A stretch of 64,000 bases of DNA. Source: a virus. Each line of letters begins with the position of its first letter. The first letter of the stretch is position 1. Shown in pieces: positions 27,302-36,157 of this stretch. The stretch spans positions 62,001-126,000 of IMG/VR virus record IMGVR_UViG_3300031669_005479. One strand, written 5' to 3'. The notes beneath the pieces were generated by a model. It searched no databases. It had not been told where the DNA came from and saw nothing but the letters and a program-made list of their open reading frames with translations. Both the position numbers and the translations under genes were made by a program.

Positions 27302-30300
27302 TTATTTATCTTTCATAACGTTCTGATGCATACGCAGTTTCTCAAGATTATCCTTTATGATTTTATTCTCACCATGCTCTTCATCGGGGTCAACCAATAA
27401 TAAATTTTCAATGTCTTCAGATGTAATTTTTTTATTAATCATCTCATGTAATGGTATCTTATGTGTTGGTTTTATGACATTTTGTGTTATATTATCATCC
27501 AAGTCTAATAATGACACATTCGCATCTACAGCAATTTCACCAATAGTATCATTCGCCACTACAATATCTTCAGACTCATCAATTTCAAGAATATTTTGAT
27601 TATTTTCATCAATGTTTTTAAAATTAGAATCATTCGCTTCTCGAATTTCAGTGTCGAAATTTTTATTCATTTCAATATTATTTACTGCACCAAACATTTC
27701 AGGTTCATTATTTCTTCGTATCAGTTCATTTAACGCTTGTGGATTTCTCATTATATCATTCTCGTGCATACTAATTGCTTCATGTATCTTAATATCAGAA
27801 GATTTTTCTTTCACATTGTTAGCATGCTCTTCGAATTTATTAATGTCATCATCCCCATAATGTTTTAACCCTTTATATGTTTTTGTATACCTATACCTTG
27901 GGTCATCAATAATTATCTGCATTTTATCATTATCAAATATACAATCTTCGAAAGACTGTCCATCTTTTGCAAATCTAGCCTTTATAATTCTAATATTTGC
28001 TAAACTTGCTTCCTGTTGTGCGGGTGTCTTAGCGACAGACATAAAGAAATGTGCTTTTTGAATTCTTTTAATGTTTCCACCAATCTGATGCGCTTCAACA
28101 AATTCTGCACCAAAACCCGAACGATTAGATTGTATTGCAGTCCAAGCAGGAATATCTAAGTCAGATGATAATGCTTCAAATGCTTTTATAATTGCAAGTT
28201 CTGCTTCATTTCTATCAGGAGATTTCTTATGGGATTCTAAACAATCGAGATAGTCAAGCACCAATATATCAAAATTAAATCCAAACTTTTTTTGATATCC
28301 AAGCATCCAGTTTTTTACATCCATCATGGTTGTATTTTCCTGACTGAACCTTTTTATGATTAACCTACCATTACCTTCTAAAGATTTTGCCTTTTCATGA
28401 ACAATTTTTGTAACCCTAGCATTTTCATCTTCATCGTCCAATTTACTTAGTGATGATTTTGACCAAATAGTATAGTGTTTACGTTTAATTTGATCTTTCG
28501 TATCCTCAAAAATAATTTGAGCAACATTTTTTTCGTCTTCATATGCAGTATTGGCAATTATAGTAAGTGCGGTAGTATTGTGCGTTAAAATATAATCATT
28601 AGTAACATATAAATGATCGTCATTTTCGACATAAATGCACTGTGCATCTTCATTATGAGAATAGGTTATCGATTGAATATATTTATTATACTTATATTTA
28701 TTTCTGTATATGACACGATTTTGCTTTCTAATTAGTTGAAATGGTTTAATACTTTCGTCCGAAAACGATAATGTTAATATATACGATAACTTACCAATAT
28801 TTATTTCATCATTATACTTATATTTGGGATATTTTTCTTTCATACTACAAAAGCCACCCAACGATAACACCAATTCTCTAACATCAAATGCCAACTGTTT
28901 TGATGTTGTAGTATATTGAACCCTACCAGTCTTAGAGGCAAATCCATCACTATCCATTAATCCCTGTAATAGCAATATTCTATTATCAATTGTATTATAT
29001 TTATAGTCACGAGGGATGAATTTGGTGTTAGATAATTTATCAAATAATTCATAATTAGTTAGATTTTTTCTACTTCCACACAATCTAACTCTATATACAT
29101 TATTTAATTTACGCTTATCCCTATTTATCGTTATATTGTCACTAAAATATTTTTTTACGTTATTAATGACATCAATGTCACACGTAGTAAATTCACAACT
29201 TTTCATATAGCCATCACCAAGCATAATACCCATAATATATGGATGGATTTCCACGTCCTTTAATAAAAATTGTACTGGAGAAATGATAGGTATTCTATAA
29301 TTTAATTTTTTTGATTTTTTACCATATATGATGTAATCTTTCATGATCTCATCAAGAGTCATTGTTTTATATGTATTATCTGGAACTTTTATGTGTTTTA
29401 TTTTGCCATTAATATTATGTGTAGTATTTGCAGTTCGCTGATTTAAAGAATTTACTGCCCATAAATGTTCTCTATCACACATCGCTGACGTACCATCATT
29501 AAATTTTACGTTATATATCTCCCTGATACCTTGTGGATATACACCTAAAACTCGTTGTGATTTTCCATCGCTTCCTATAACACTATCATTAATTTTTATT
29601 TCCCCATTTTTAATCCACCCATTTGGAGTTAATACTGGTGCAGACATTGGTAATGATTTACCAACACCTGAAGGGGTTAGTATCACACCTATTTCACCTT
29701 TACCAAGACCACCACCAGTTAATGAGTCAATTACACCAATACCTGTTGCTATTGGTTGTCTAAACTCTTTACGGAGTGCCTTGTCTATTCCATCAGTAAC
29801 TTCTTCGCAATCATCCTCAATTTCACCAATACGTGCAATTTTTTGAAATCTATCGTCTATTGCCGTAATAACATACTTACTTCTAATATCACCATTCTTA
29901 ACACTATCAATAATAGATTCTGCCAACTTGCGATACTCTTGCTGCTTAATGAAATTATTTGTCGATTTTTGAACAACATCTCCATCGTAAAGCATTTGCT
30001 TATTAATAACCCTTTCGTTCCAAAGTTCAATTCGTTTTACAACTGCAAATAATGACTCTTCCTCAATAACATTATTTGGGGATTTGTATCTATTAATTGC
30101 TTGATGAATACTTTGATTTTGAAGATTGGGAACCTTTTGAAATTCTTTATAATATTCTAAAATAATTATAAATAGTCTTCTAAGATTCGGGTCATCGAAA
30201 TACTCTATTGCTAAATCAAGAATAATTTTTTCCGAAAATTCTGGTTCAACCAACAACTGCCACATAAGACGTTGCTGAAATTCTGGACCTAGATATGCTG

Positions 30301-30328
30301 ATAATGTATGCTCTGTAGTTTCTGCCAT
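27302..30328 (-). CDS. DnaB/gp41-type replicative helicase with intein
   Basis: A replicative DNA helicase interrupted by an intein. The N-extein (1-224) has a DnaB-like N-terminal helical domain, then GVGK of the Walker A loop at 221-224. The intein occupies 225-584. The C-extein resumes with TTALTIIANTAYEDEKNV and continues with the RecA-like core: ILVLDYLDCLE (Walker B), AIQSNRSG, QIGGNIKRIQKA. Removal of the intein restores GVGKTTAL, a complete P-loop. The C-terminal 170 residues after the core are acidic and not part of the usual helicase fold. A perfect inverted repeat lies directly upstream. No late motif is seen, fitting earlier expression. Confidence 0.92.
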   Translation of the reverse strand: MAETTEHTLSAYLGPEFQQRLMWQLLVEPEFSEKIILDLAIEYFDDPNLRRLFIIILEYYKEFQKVPNLQNQSIHQAINRYKSPNNVIEEESLFAVVKRIELWNERVINKQMLYDGDVVQKSTNNFIKQQEYRKLAESIIDSVKNGDIRSKYVITAIDDRFQKIARIGEIEDDCEEVTDGIDKALRKEFRQPIATGIGVIDSLTGGGLGKGEIGVILTPSGVGKSLPMSAPVLTPNGWIKNGEIKINDSVIGSDGKSQRVLGVYPQGIREIYNVKFNDGTSAMCDREHLWAVNSLNQRTANTTHNINGKIKHIKVPDNTYKTMTLDEIMKDYIIYGKKSKKLNYRIPIISPVQFLLKDVEIHPYIMGIMLGDGYMKSCEFTTCDIDVINNVKKYFSDNITINRDKRKLNNVYRVRLCGSRKNLTNYELFDKLSNTKFIPRDYKYNTIDNRILLLQGLMDSDGFASKTGRVQYTTTSKQLAFDVRELVLSLGGFCSMKEKYPKYKYNDEINIGKLSYILTLSFSDESIKPFQLIRKQNRVIYRNKYKYNKYIQSITYSHNEDAQCIYVENDDHLYVTNDYILTHNTTALTIIANTAYEDEKNVAQIIFEDTKDQIKRKHYTIWSKSSLSKLDDEDENARVTKIVHEKAKSLEGNGRLIIKRFSQENTTMMDVKNWMLGYQKKFGFNFDILVLDYLDCLESHKKSPDRNEAELAIIKAFEALSSDLDIPAWTAIQSNRSGFGAEFVEAHQIGGNIKRIQKAHFFMSVAKTPAQQEASLANIRIIKARFAKDGQSFEDCIFDNDKMQIIIDDPRYRYTKTYKGLKHYGDDDINKFEEHANNVKEKSSDIKIHEAISMHENDIMRNPQALNELIRRNNEPEMFGAVNNIEMNKNFDTEIREANDSNFKNIDENNQNILEIDESEDIVVANDTIGEIAVDANVSLLDLDDNITQNVIKPTHKIPLHEMINKKITSEDIENLLLVDPDEEHGENKIIKDNLEKLRMHQNVMKDK
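28577..29656 (-). mobile_element. Intein with LAGLIDADG endonuclease in helicase
   Basis: 360 residues (S225 to N584) inserted in the Walker A motif between K and TT. Splicing blocks: start SLPMSAPVLTPNGW, block B with EHLW (H288, W290), block F with AQCIYV (C564), end LTHN (T582, H583, N584), +1 residue Thr. The W-C-T set together with a non-cysteine first residue fits class 3 inteins. Two LAGLIDADG-type motifs are intact: IMGIMLGDG (about 365-373) and LLQGLMDSDG (453-462), so the homing endonuclease may be active. Confidence 0.9.
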
Positions 30329-30350
30329 TTAGATGTATGTATGTGAAAAG

Positions 30351-30378
30351 TTATTGTAGGTTACATAACCTACAATAA
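30351..30378 (-). terminator. Perfect inverted repeat, terminator or operator
   Basis: A 12-base perfect inverted repeat (TTATTGTAGGTT with AACCTACAATAA) around a 4-base loop, followed on the minus strand by CTTTTC. It can terminate the transcript of 30401-31015. It also spans a promoter-like TTG-N19-TAACTTTT in front of the helicase, so an operator role is the alternative. Confidence 0.55.
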
Positions 30379-30400
30379 CGATAATTATATTCGATAATAC

Positions 30401-31015
30401 TTAGTATTTCTTAAGTTTCCTCAACATCTCATCTCTTTTTGCAGGAGAAAGTTCTCTGATTTGACTTATAGACAATCCTCTATAGTTTATTAAATCATAA
30501 TCATCCCACATATTCTTTACATCACTATTTTTAATTTTTTCAAAAATAGTATCTGCAACTTCAACAACAAGATTAGTTAAATCTAATGACCATCTTGCCA
30601 TAGGATTGTAGCCATCTACATAAAATAGTCTCTCTACAATTGGATTATCGTTTATATAAAGTCCAATTTTGCATTCTACACCACGAATAGTTTTATCGTC
30701 AATTTGCTGAACAATTGGCTGTGGATTGTAACGTAGGTCAGCTCTATGAATCTGAGGATACGATGTAATAACCTCTTGGTTATATTCGTATAAATCATAT
30801 TCCACACCATTTCCCACTCCTACAACAACATCATAATTTCGTTTTGAAAGAATTTTCTGGAATTTGGTAATTGCACGTGGAAGAATGTCCCTAATATCAA
30901 TTGAATACCTAGTAAATGGATTAAACTGATCCGCATCAAAAACTTTTTCACATAGCAATACATTCTCCTGTTGTAAAGAAAATTTAAATACATTGTTGTA
31001 TCCTTTTTCGCTCAT
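30401..31015 (-). CDS. Hypothetical protein with internal duplication
   Basis: A 204-residue protein built from two similar halves. Residues 11-55 (VLLCEKVFDADQFNPFTRYS, then IDIRDILPRAITKFQKIL) align with residues 118-162 (IVERLFYVDGYNPMARWS, then LDLTNLVVEVADTIFEKI). No catalytic motif is seen and I do not recognise the family. The last 30 residues (ISQIRELSPAKRDEMLRKLK) look like a short helical hairpin. It has a host-type promoter (31049-31080), suggesting early or middle expression, and lies between helicase and 5' nuclease genes. Confidence 0.75.
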   Translation of the reverse strand: MSEKGYNNVFKFSLQQENVLLCEKVFDADQFNPFTRYSIDIRDILPRAITKFQKILSKRNYDVVVGVGNGVEYDLYEYNQEVITSYPQIHRADLRYNPQPIVQQIDDKTIRGVECKIGLYINDNPIVERLFYVDGYNPMARWSLDLTNLVVEVADTIFEKIKNSDVKNMWDDYDLINYRGLSISQIRELSPAKRDEMLRKLKKY

Positions 31016-31048
31016 TTTTTTAAAATTTAAAATTATTAATAACTATGA

Positions 31049-31080
31049 CAAATATAGTGTGAATTCGCTAAAATTAAAAG
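31049..31080 (-). promoter_or_regulatory. Host-type promoter (Bacteroidota consensus)
   Basis: The minus strand shows CTTT at 31077-31080, a 20-base spacer, then TATATTTG at 31049-31056, matching TAnnTTTG. The start codon at 31015 is 33 bases further on. Confidence 0.5.
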
Positions 31081-31085
31081 ACTTT

Positions 31086-32144
31086 TTATAAATTACTTTG
31101 ATTATTTTTTAGATACTCAGTAAGTAATTGTTTTTCATTCATTATAATTGTATAAAACGGTTCTACATACTGAACAAACGTGCTACCATAAACAGAGAGA
31201 AAATCGTCTTCAATCATCATTCTATATAAATTTTTACTTCCTCTATCTTCAGGCGATAATGGAATTTCCAATTGTAGTAGGTCATCTTCTGCTTGTTCGT
31301 TAAGCATTGGTTGTCTTAAATTAACTAATTTATAATTAGTTTTAAGCCTTTCAACACCTTCAGGACTAATTAAATTTTTTAATGCAATAAGTGGCTTTTT
31401 TTTATTTAAAATTCTTTCTCGATTAATTTCATCTGCCTTTATACAAATTTCTCTAACACTTACATGTTTATATTTTAGTTCTGGAAAATGTTCCAATAAT
31501 GTTTTTTCACCAATTCCTTCAATGCCACTAATATTATCTGATGTATCACCAGTTATAATTTTAAGTATTAATGCATTCGAATAGTGATGATTAAAATGCA
31601 TTATATAGTTAGAACGAGTTACTGGTTGTTCAATATTTGGAAATATTATTGTTATGTTTAAATCAAGTAATTGCGCAAAATCTCTATCGTTTGAATATAG
31701 AAAAATTTCTTCTTTGTTGTTGTATTTAAGACAATATGCTGCAATTAAATCGTCCGCTTCAACATCATCCACTTCAATTTGACGTAAAAACAATTCTTCG
31801 GCATATGCTTGAATTCTTTTTCTTTGTTTTAAAATTGATTCCTCTTTCTCTTTTTCTCTGCGTATTTCGGCAGCACTCATTTCGATTCTTTTATGCCATT
31901 CTTTAGTTTTACGATTAGCCTTATATTCCCTATCAATTCTATGACGCATAATACCACCACCTTCACCATCCCAAACCAATACGACCTTATTAATCTTATG
32001 TTCCTTAATTTGCTTACGAACTGTGGTAATAAAAGAATATAGACCGCCAATATGTCCATACTTGGCGGTCTCTACATTCTTTGCACCATGAAACGAACGC
32101 TTCAAAAGATAAGATGAATCGATTAATAGTGTTCTAATTTTCAT
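31086..32144 (-). CDS. 5'-3' exonuclease / flap endonuclease (RNase H type)
   Basis: A 352-residue PIN/FEN-family nuclease, the counterpart of T4 RNase H, which removes RNA primers and flaps on the lagging strand. Metal-binding acidic positions are visible: D9 in TLLIDSSYLL, the aspartate of VLVWDGEGGG, EVDDVEADDLIAAY, YSNDRDFAQLL, and GDTSDNISGIEGIGEKT, which starts the helix-hairpin-helix. The length is usual for phage members. The start codon overlaps the stop of the UvsX gene (TAATG), so the two are translationally coupled. Confidence 0.92.
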   Translation of the reverse strand: MKIRTLLIDSSYLLKRSFHGAKNVETAKYGHIGGLYSFITTVRKQIKEHKINKVVLVWDGEGGGIMRHRIDREYKANRKTKEWHKRIEMSAAEIRREKEKEESILKQRKRIQAYAEELFLRQIEVDDVEADDLIAAYCLKYNNKEEIFLYSNDRDFAQLLDLNITIIFPNIEQPVTRSNYIMHFNHHYSNALILKIITGDTSDNISGIEGIGEKTLLEHFPELKYKHVSVREICIKADEINRERILNKKKPLIALKNLISPEGVERLKTNYKLVNLRQPMLNEQAEDDLLQLEIPLSPEDRGSKNLYRMMIEDDFLSVYGSTFVQYVEPFYTIIMNEKQLLTEYLKNNQSNL

Positions 32145-33289
32145 TATTCAATATCTTCAATATTCTGGGTTCTTTCAATCAATTCTTCTGAGCCAATAAC
32201 ATTTCCATCAGCATCCATAGGTTTAGACTGAATTATAATGTCATCTGCAGTTAGACTATCATCTTCAAAAATATTTCGGAAATGAAGAATATGTCGCTTT
32301 TTATATTCATCAATACTTGCCTTATCGCCATATACAAATCCATGTGGTGTTGAGGCAATTTTTCCCTCTAATGAAATGCCACCCTTTTCACCGTCAACGT
32401 GGTTTTTAGCGATATTAACCTTGTTACTAAAACCAAAGTTAACGTCACGACCCTTACTTGTTGCAGTTTCTCTTGCAGTTCCATGTGTAATAATACCACC
32501 AAAATGATAAATAAGTCTTGAACCAAAAAACCAAGTTTCACCACCCTTATGCTTAACAACCTTATTCATTGAATCATACCAAATTTTCTGGACAGCACCA
32601 ACTGTATTGGTATATGGACTATCAATTCTTCTACTGTTTGGAATAGTATTATTTAACATTGACATGAATGATTTCTCATATGCACCAGCATTCCACATAT
32701 TATTATCACTATCATTCTTTTCGAGAGCATTTATTGTTTTAATACAATTTAATGTTCCAATAGAATCTATAGCAAAATACAAATCATATGGTAATTCACC
32801 TGCAGCCTGTTGGTCTAGGAAATAATACATTGCTTTTGCCAAATCTTCAATGCTTGCCTCTTTCCTATCCTTATCTTGCTGTTTTCCGAAATTATCTAAA
32901 AGAAATTTATTTTTAACCAGAATGTAATCACCATTCCAGTCAAAACCCATTAACGTTAACCTCTCATTACCCTCATCAATATTATTTTCAGTATCAATAA
33001 TAATTGGTAATATACCCATTTTTTGTGCATTCACAATTGAACGCATTAAAGCCGTTGATTTACCAGTATTCGAATATCCACGGAAAAGTGTGACATATCC
33101 TTTAGGCATTCCAGGCATTCCAGTTGCTTCTTTCAACGCATCATCAATGGGTATCCATATCAATGGTTTTGATGGGACATCTGAAGCACCAACCTTTTTT
33201 TTAAAATTATCGAGACTAAAATTCTTTTTTGGCGTGGGTTTTCTTACCTCGTTTACTGGCACATCAACTTGTGCTATTTTTTTTGCCAT
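32144..33289 (-). CDS. uvsX: UvsX/RecA-like recombinase
   Basis: A 381-residue strand-exchange ATPase of the RecA/UvsX family that forms filaments on ssDNA with gp32 and drives recombination-dependent replication. Walker A is GYSNTGKS (71-78) and Walker B is LYFAIDSIG (about 169-177). IIIDTENNIDEGNERLTLMG follows the nucleotide-binding strand as in UvsX. The C-terminal tail is acidic (ERTQNIEDIE). The gene ends in a TAATG overlap with the 5' nuclease gene and lies downstream of a terminator that closes the gp32 unit. Confidence 0.9.
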   Translation of the reverse strand: MAKKIAQVDVPVNEVRKPTPKKNFSLDNFKKKVGASDVPSKPLIWIPIDDALKEATGMPGMPKGYVTLFRGYSNTGKSTALMRSIVNAQKMGILPIIIDTENNIDEGNERLTLMGFDWNGDYILVKNKFLLDNFGKQQDKDRKEASIEDLAKAMYYFLDQQAAGELPYDLYFAIDSIGTLNCIKTINALEKNDSDNNMWNAGAYEKSFMSMLNNTIPNSRRIDSPYTNTVGAVQKIWYDSMNKVVKHKGGETWFFGSRLIYHFGGIITHGTARETATSKGRDVNFGFSNKVNIAKNHVDGEKGGISLEGKIASTPHGFVYGDKASIDEYKKRHILHFRNIFEDDSLTADDIIIQSKPMDADGNVIGSEELIERTQNIEDIE

Positions 33290-33313
33290 AAAATTAAATG
33301 TTTTTATTGTAGA

Positions 33314-33342
33314 TTAAAAAGGGGGAAGCGTTCCCCCTTTCA
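33314..33342 (-). terminator. Rho-independent terminator
   Basis: An inverted repeat AAAGGGGGAA with TTCCCCCTTT around GCG; on the minus strand the stem is followed by TTTTTAAT. It ends the gp32-like transcript. Confidence 0.9.
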
Positions 33343-33357
33343 TTAAATAATGTTTAA

Positions 33358-34596
33358 CTAAAATGGTAAATCATCAAATTCATCGCCACCTACGACATCA
33401 TTATCATTGTCATTTACATCGTTTTCATTATCATCATCTTGAATACTTCCAAGTGTTTCTTTTCCCAAATCAGATGCATCATCTTTATATGTACCAACTT
33501 TTGATTCTGTGATATTACTAACGGTAACACGTGGATATTCTTCATCGTTAAGGTCAGATGCCTGTTCGAAATTTTCGTCATCATCTGCATCAAGGTTTGC
33601 TGTTCGAGTATTGGCGGCCTCTTCTAAATCAGGACGACCTGGAAATACCCAATGCTTGTTATTTGCGTCAGTATCATCCCAATACGGACTAGTACCGTTC
33701 GCCACCATTTCAAGAAACTCATGTGGTGTTGTATTGGGTGCTTTCTTAGGCATGAACACGTCTCTCCAAGTAGTGTCATCGGCAAGCCAATTCTCCATAA
33801 CAAGTCTATCATTACTCAACGGTGATGTAGGACGTGCACTGATCGCCGAAATTGCTTTGTAAGAATGACCATTAAAATCGCTATCAGTCATAACAATACT
33901 TAGGTCAGTACCCTTTATTGGGTCAGAAAAATCTGCTTGCTGATTAGACATATAGTCTTCCAAAATTGGGAGCAACTTATCAAGAGTTCCTTGATTTTTA
34001 TAGTTGTGCTTAAATCTCCAAAATTTAACACCATCCTTTTCAGCACCCTTATCAATTCCACGAACAATATAGAATTTCTTAGCTTCCCACTTAACTGCTT
34101 CCTTATAAATTAAGTCATTTTTTTCCTTAACTTTAAGTTGCATGTCATTCATTGCTTCTTTCTTAATACCCTTAATTGATGGGTCTTGCTTTGCAAGTTC
34201 TTTCTTGTGCTTTGCACATAAAGGACATGGAGCGGGAATTAGAATTGGAGCACCATTACTGTCAAGAACTGGCTTGCCATCACTACCCAATTTTGGAACT
34301 TTAGGGTCGTTATGTGCAGGACAATAAATTACACTTCCATGCTTTTTTGTGCCACCTTTAGCGTTGGTTGTAACCACATGAAAAAACGCTTCTTCAATGT
34401 GCTTTTTACCTGCTTTAGGTGGGAGAATTCTGAAGAGTTCTTTAGTTTTTCTTGGAACGAAATACTTTGCAAGAAGGTCTTCACGTGATTTGCGATTTTT
34501 GCTTTGACTTTGTTTTTTCTGGTAATCAGAAAACATTTTTTTTAAGTCAGACAAGTTGCCACCTTGGGCATTTGTCATAGAATTTTCATTACTCAT
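33358..34596 (-). CDS. gp32-like single-stranded DNA-binding protein
   Basis: A 412-residue ssDNA-binding protein of the T4 gp32 type. The N-terminal 45 residues are basic with NRKSREDLLAKYF, as in the cooperativity domain. A zinc site is visible as C92-x2-H95 and C124-x2-C127 (YCPAHND, PCPLCAKH). The core runs to about 320, and the C-terminal 90 residues are strongly acidic (DDDNENDVNDNDNDVV), the part that in gp32 recruits partners. It coats ssDNA in replication and recombination with UvsX and the polymerase. It has a late-type motif and its own terminator, fitting the high amounts needed. Confidence 0.88.
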   Translation of the reverse strand: MSNENSMTNAQGGNLSDLKKMFSDYQKKQSQSKNRKSREDLLAKYFVPRKTKELFRILPPKAGKKHIEEAFFHVVTTNAKGGTKKHGSVIYCPAHNDPKVPKLGSDGKPVLDSNGAPILIPAPCPLCAKHKKELAKQDPSIKGIKKEAMNDMQLKVKEKNDLIYKEAVKWEAKKFYIVRGIDKGAEKDGVKFWRFKHNYKNQGTLDKLLPILEDYMSNQQADFSDPIKGTDLSIVMTDSDFNGHSYKAISAISARPTSPLSNDRLVMENWLADDTTWRDVFMPKKAPNTTPHEFLEMVANGTSPYWDDTDANNKHWVFPGRPDLEEAANTRTANLDADDDENFEQASDLNDEEYPRVTVSNITESKVGTYKDDASDLGKETLGSIQDDDNENDVNDNDNDVVGGDEFDDLPF

Positions 34597-34670
34597 TTTT
34601 CAATTTTAATTTACAGTTATTTTCGTTTTCAATTATAAAAATTGCAGTACAAATGTATTATACATTTCAT

Positions 34671-34678
34671 ATAAATAC
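34671..34678 (-). promoter_or_regulatory. Putative late promoter GTATTTAT
   Basis: The minus strand reads CTTGTATTTATATGAAATG, about 74 bases before the ATG of the gp32-like gene. Confidence 0.5.
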
Positions 34679-34711
34679 AAGGATTTTTAAAAATAAATCC
34701 GATATTTATAA

Positions 34712-36115
34712 TTAAGCAGTTAAAATATTATCCGACACAATTGTAAATGAAACAGTTTGTTTATTTTCATAATAATTGCCATTTTTCATTCTAATTTGTA
34801 AATGATAATCTTGCGGAATTAGCCATGATGTATCAAGATTAAATTCATAACCAGTATTTGTTCGATTAACAGAAGTAAATGGAATCACATCAATTTCATA
34901 TTTTTTACCAACAGTAGTGAATAATCTATATTCAATATCCAAAGGTAAGAAATTATTTTGATTTGGGTATAGTTCCTTAATTGTTAATTTAATTTTTTTG
35001 ACAACACCTGCACTAATATTTTCCTTTTCGCCAATACCCCAAAAATAAAAAAAATAATTATTGAAATCAATTATATTTGAATTATCGTAGGTATTATATT
35101 TTTCTGGTGATATTAAATAAAATTCATCAGAATGTTCACTAGACCTACCATTAATCGTTAATTTCCATACATCTTTAAATAATACTGCATCGGGATATAA
35201 TTCCGAATCAATATTTAAGGTTATTTTGTATATTCCTTTACCTACATTAACAATTGAACTACCAGTTAGTGTATCAATAAGATTATCTTCATGATCGTAA
35301 ATATCAACACCATTTACAGTAATATTCTGTGGAAACCCACCAACATTTACGTATAGATATAAATTATTATCCTTATCTTGATAAAAATAATTACGATCAT
35401 CGATGATAATATCATCAACAGTTGTTTCAATATATGGCTCATACCAAGTGTTGGTATTTTTTGCATGAAATGCAACTGCTTGCGTTAAACTAGTTATTAA
35501 TTCCTCATATACATCTGGAAATTTAATGCCCAACCCATAGGAATTTCCAGTATATGTTGAACCACTACCAGTTAATCTTTGATTTATATAATCAGTAACA
35601 TCAATATTAATATTTTCATTCCCCTTTTCAAATCTTTGTGAACCAATTATTTGTGTAATTCCAGAACTATATGCGCCAGCATTATTCCAAGCAGTCGTAG
35701 TTTTTGCAGAATACCAATTAGATGCTTGATTAATTGGATTAAATGTCGTTGTCGTATCATATATGAAATCATAACCACTACCCTCATCCCAATCTTGATT
35801 TATATTGAACACGTCCAAATCGAAACTTGATGCCCTATTAATTGCATCAGAATATGATCTTTTGCCTAAATATTGTTGTGCATAACTAATAGTATTGGTC
35901 ATGTGTAATGTATGTGTAACTACACTAGCGGGATTAATAAATCCATCCGAAATTTTATTACTCAAATTAGTTAAATCAACATCAAATATCAATCGACTAA
36001 CTCGTTTATTGACTGTACCATATGATATTTCAGTAACAGGATTTTGAGAATTATTTGTTTCGTTAAGACTAATTAATGTATTTGACTTGCTAAAATAACT
36101 TCTATATGTTGACAT
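34712..36115 (-). CDS. Virion structural protein, unknown
   Basis: A 467-residue beta-rich protein starting MSTYRSYFSKSNTLISLNET. The first 220 residues read like a DNRLRE-type jelly-roll (SRLIFDVDLTNL; INIDVTDYINQRL; YGLGIKFP). The second half has strands with WKLTINGRSS and PLDIEYRLFTTVG, as in Ig-like virion domains. No enzymatic motif. It has a late-type motif 26 bases upstream, shared as half of a palindrome with the divergent endonuclease gene. Confidence 0.65.
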   Translation of the reverse strand: MSTYRSYFSKSNTLISLNETNNSQNPVTEISYGTVNKRVSRLIFDVDLTNLSNKISDGFINPASVVTHTLHMTNTISYAQQYLGKRSYSDAINRASSFDLDVFNINQDWDEGSGYDFIYDTTTTFNPINQASNWYSAKTTTAWNNAGAYSSGITQIIGSQRFEKGNENINIDVTDYINQRLTGSGSTYTGNSYGLGIKFPDVYEELITSLTQAVAFHAKNTNTWYEPYIETTVDDIIIDDRNYFYQDKDNNLYLYVNVGGFPQNITVNGVDIYDHEDNLIDTLTGSSIVNVGKGIYKITLNIDSELYPDAVLFKDVWKLTINGRSSEHSDEFYLISPEKYNTYDNSNIIDFNNYFFYFWGIGEKENISAGVVKKIKLTIKELYPNQNNFLPLDIEYRLFTTVGKKYEIDVIPFTSVNRTNTGYEFNLDTSWLIPQDYHLQIRMKNGNYYENKQTVSFTIVSDNILTA

Positions 36116-36132
36116 TATTTTGTTTTTTTATT

Positions 36133-36149
36133 GTATTTATCATAAATAC
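36133..36149. promoter_or_regulatory. Divergent palindromic late promoter
   Basis: GTATTTATCATAAATAC is a perfect 17-base palindrome made of two GTATTTAT motifs facing outward, 1 base apart. The plus copy is 17 bases before the ATG at 36158 and the minus copy 26 bases before the ATG at 36115. Confidence 0.6.
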
Positions 36150-36157
36150 TAAAAAAG

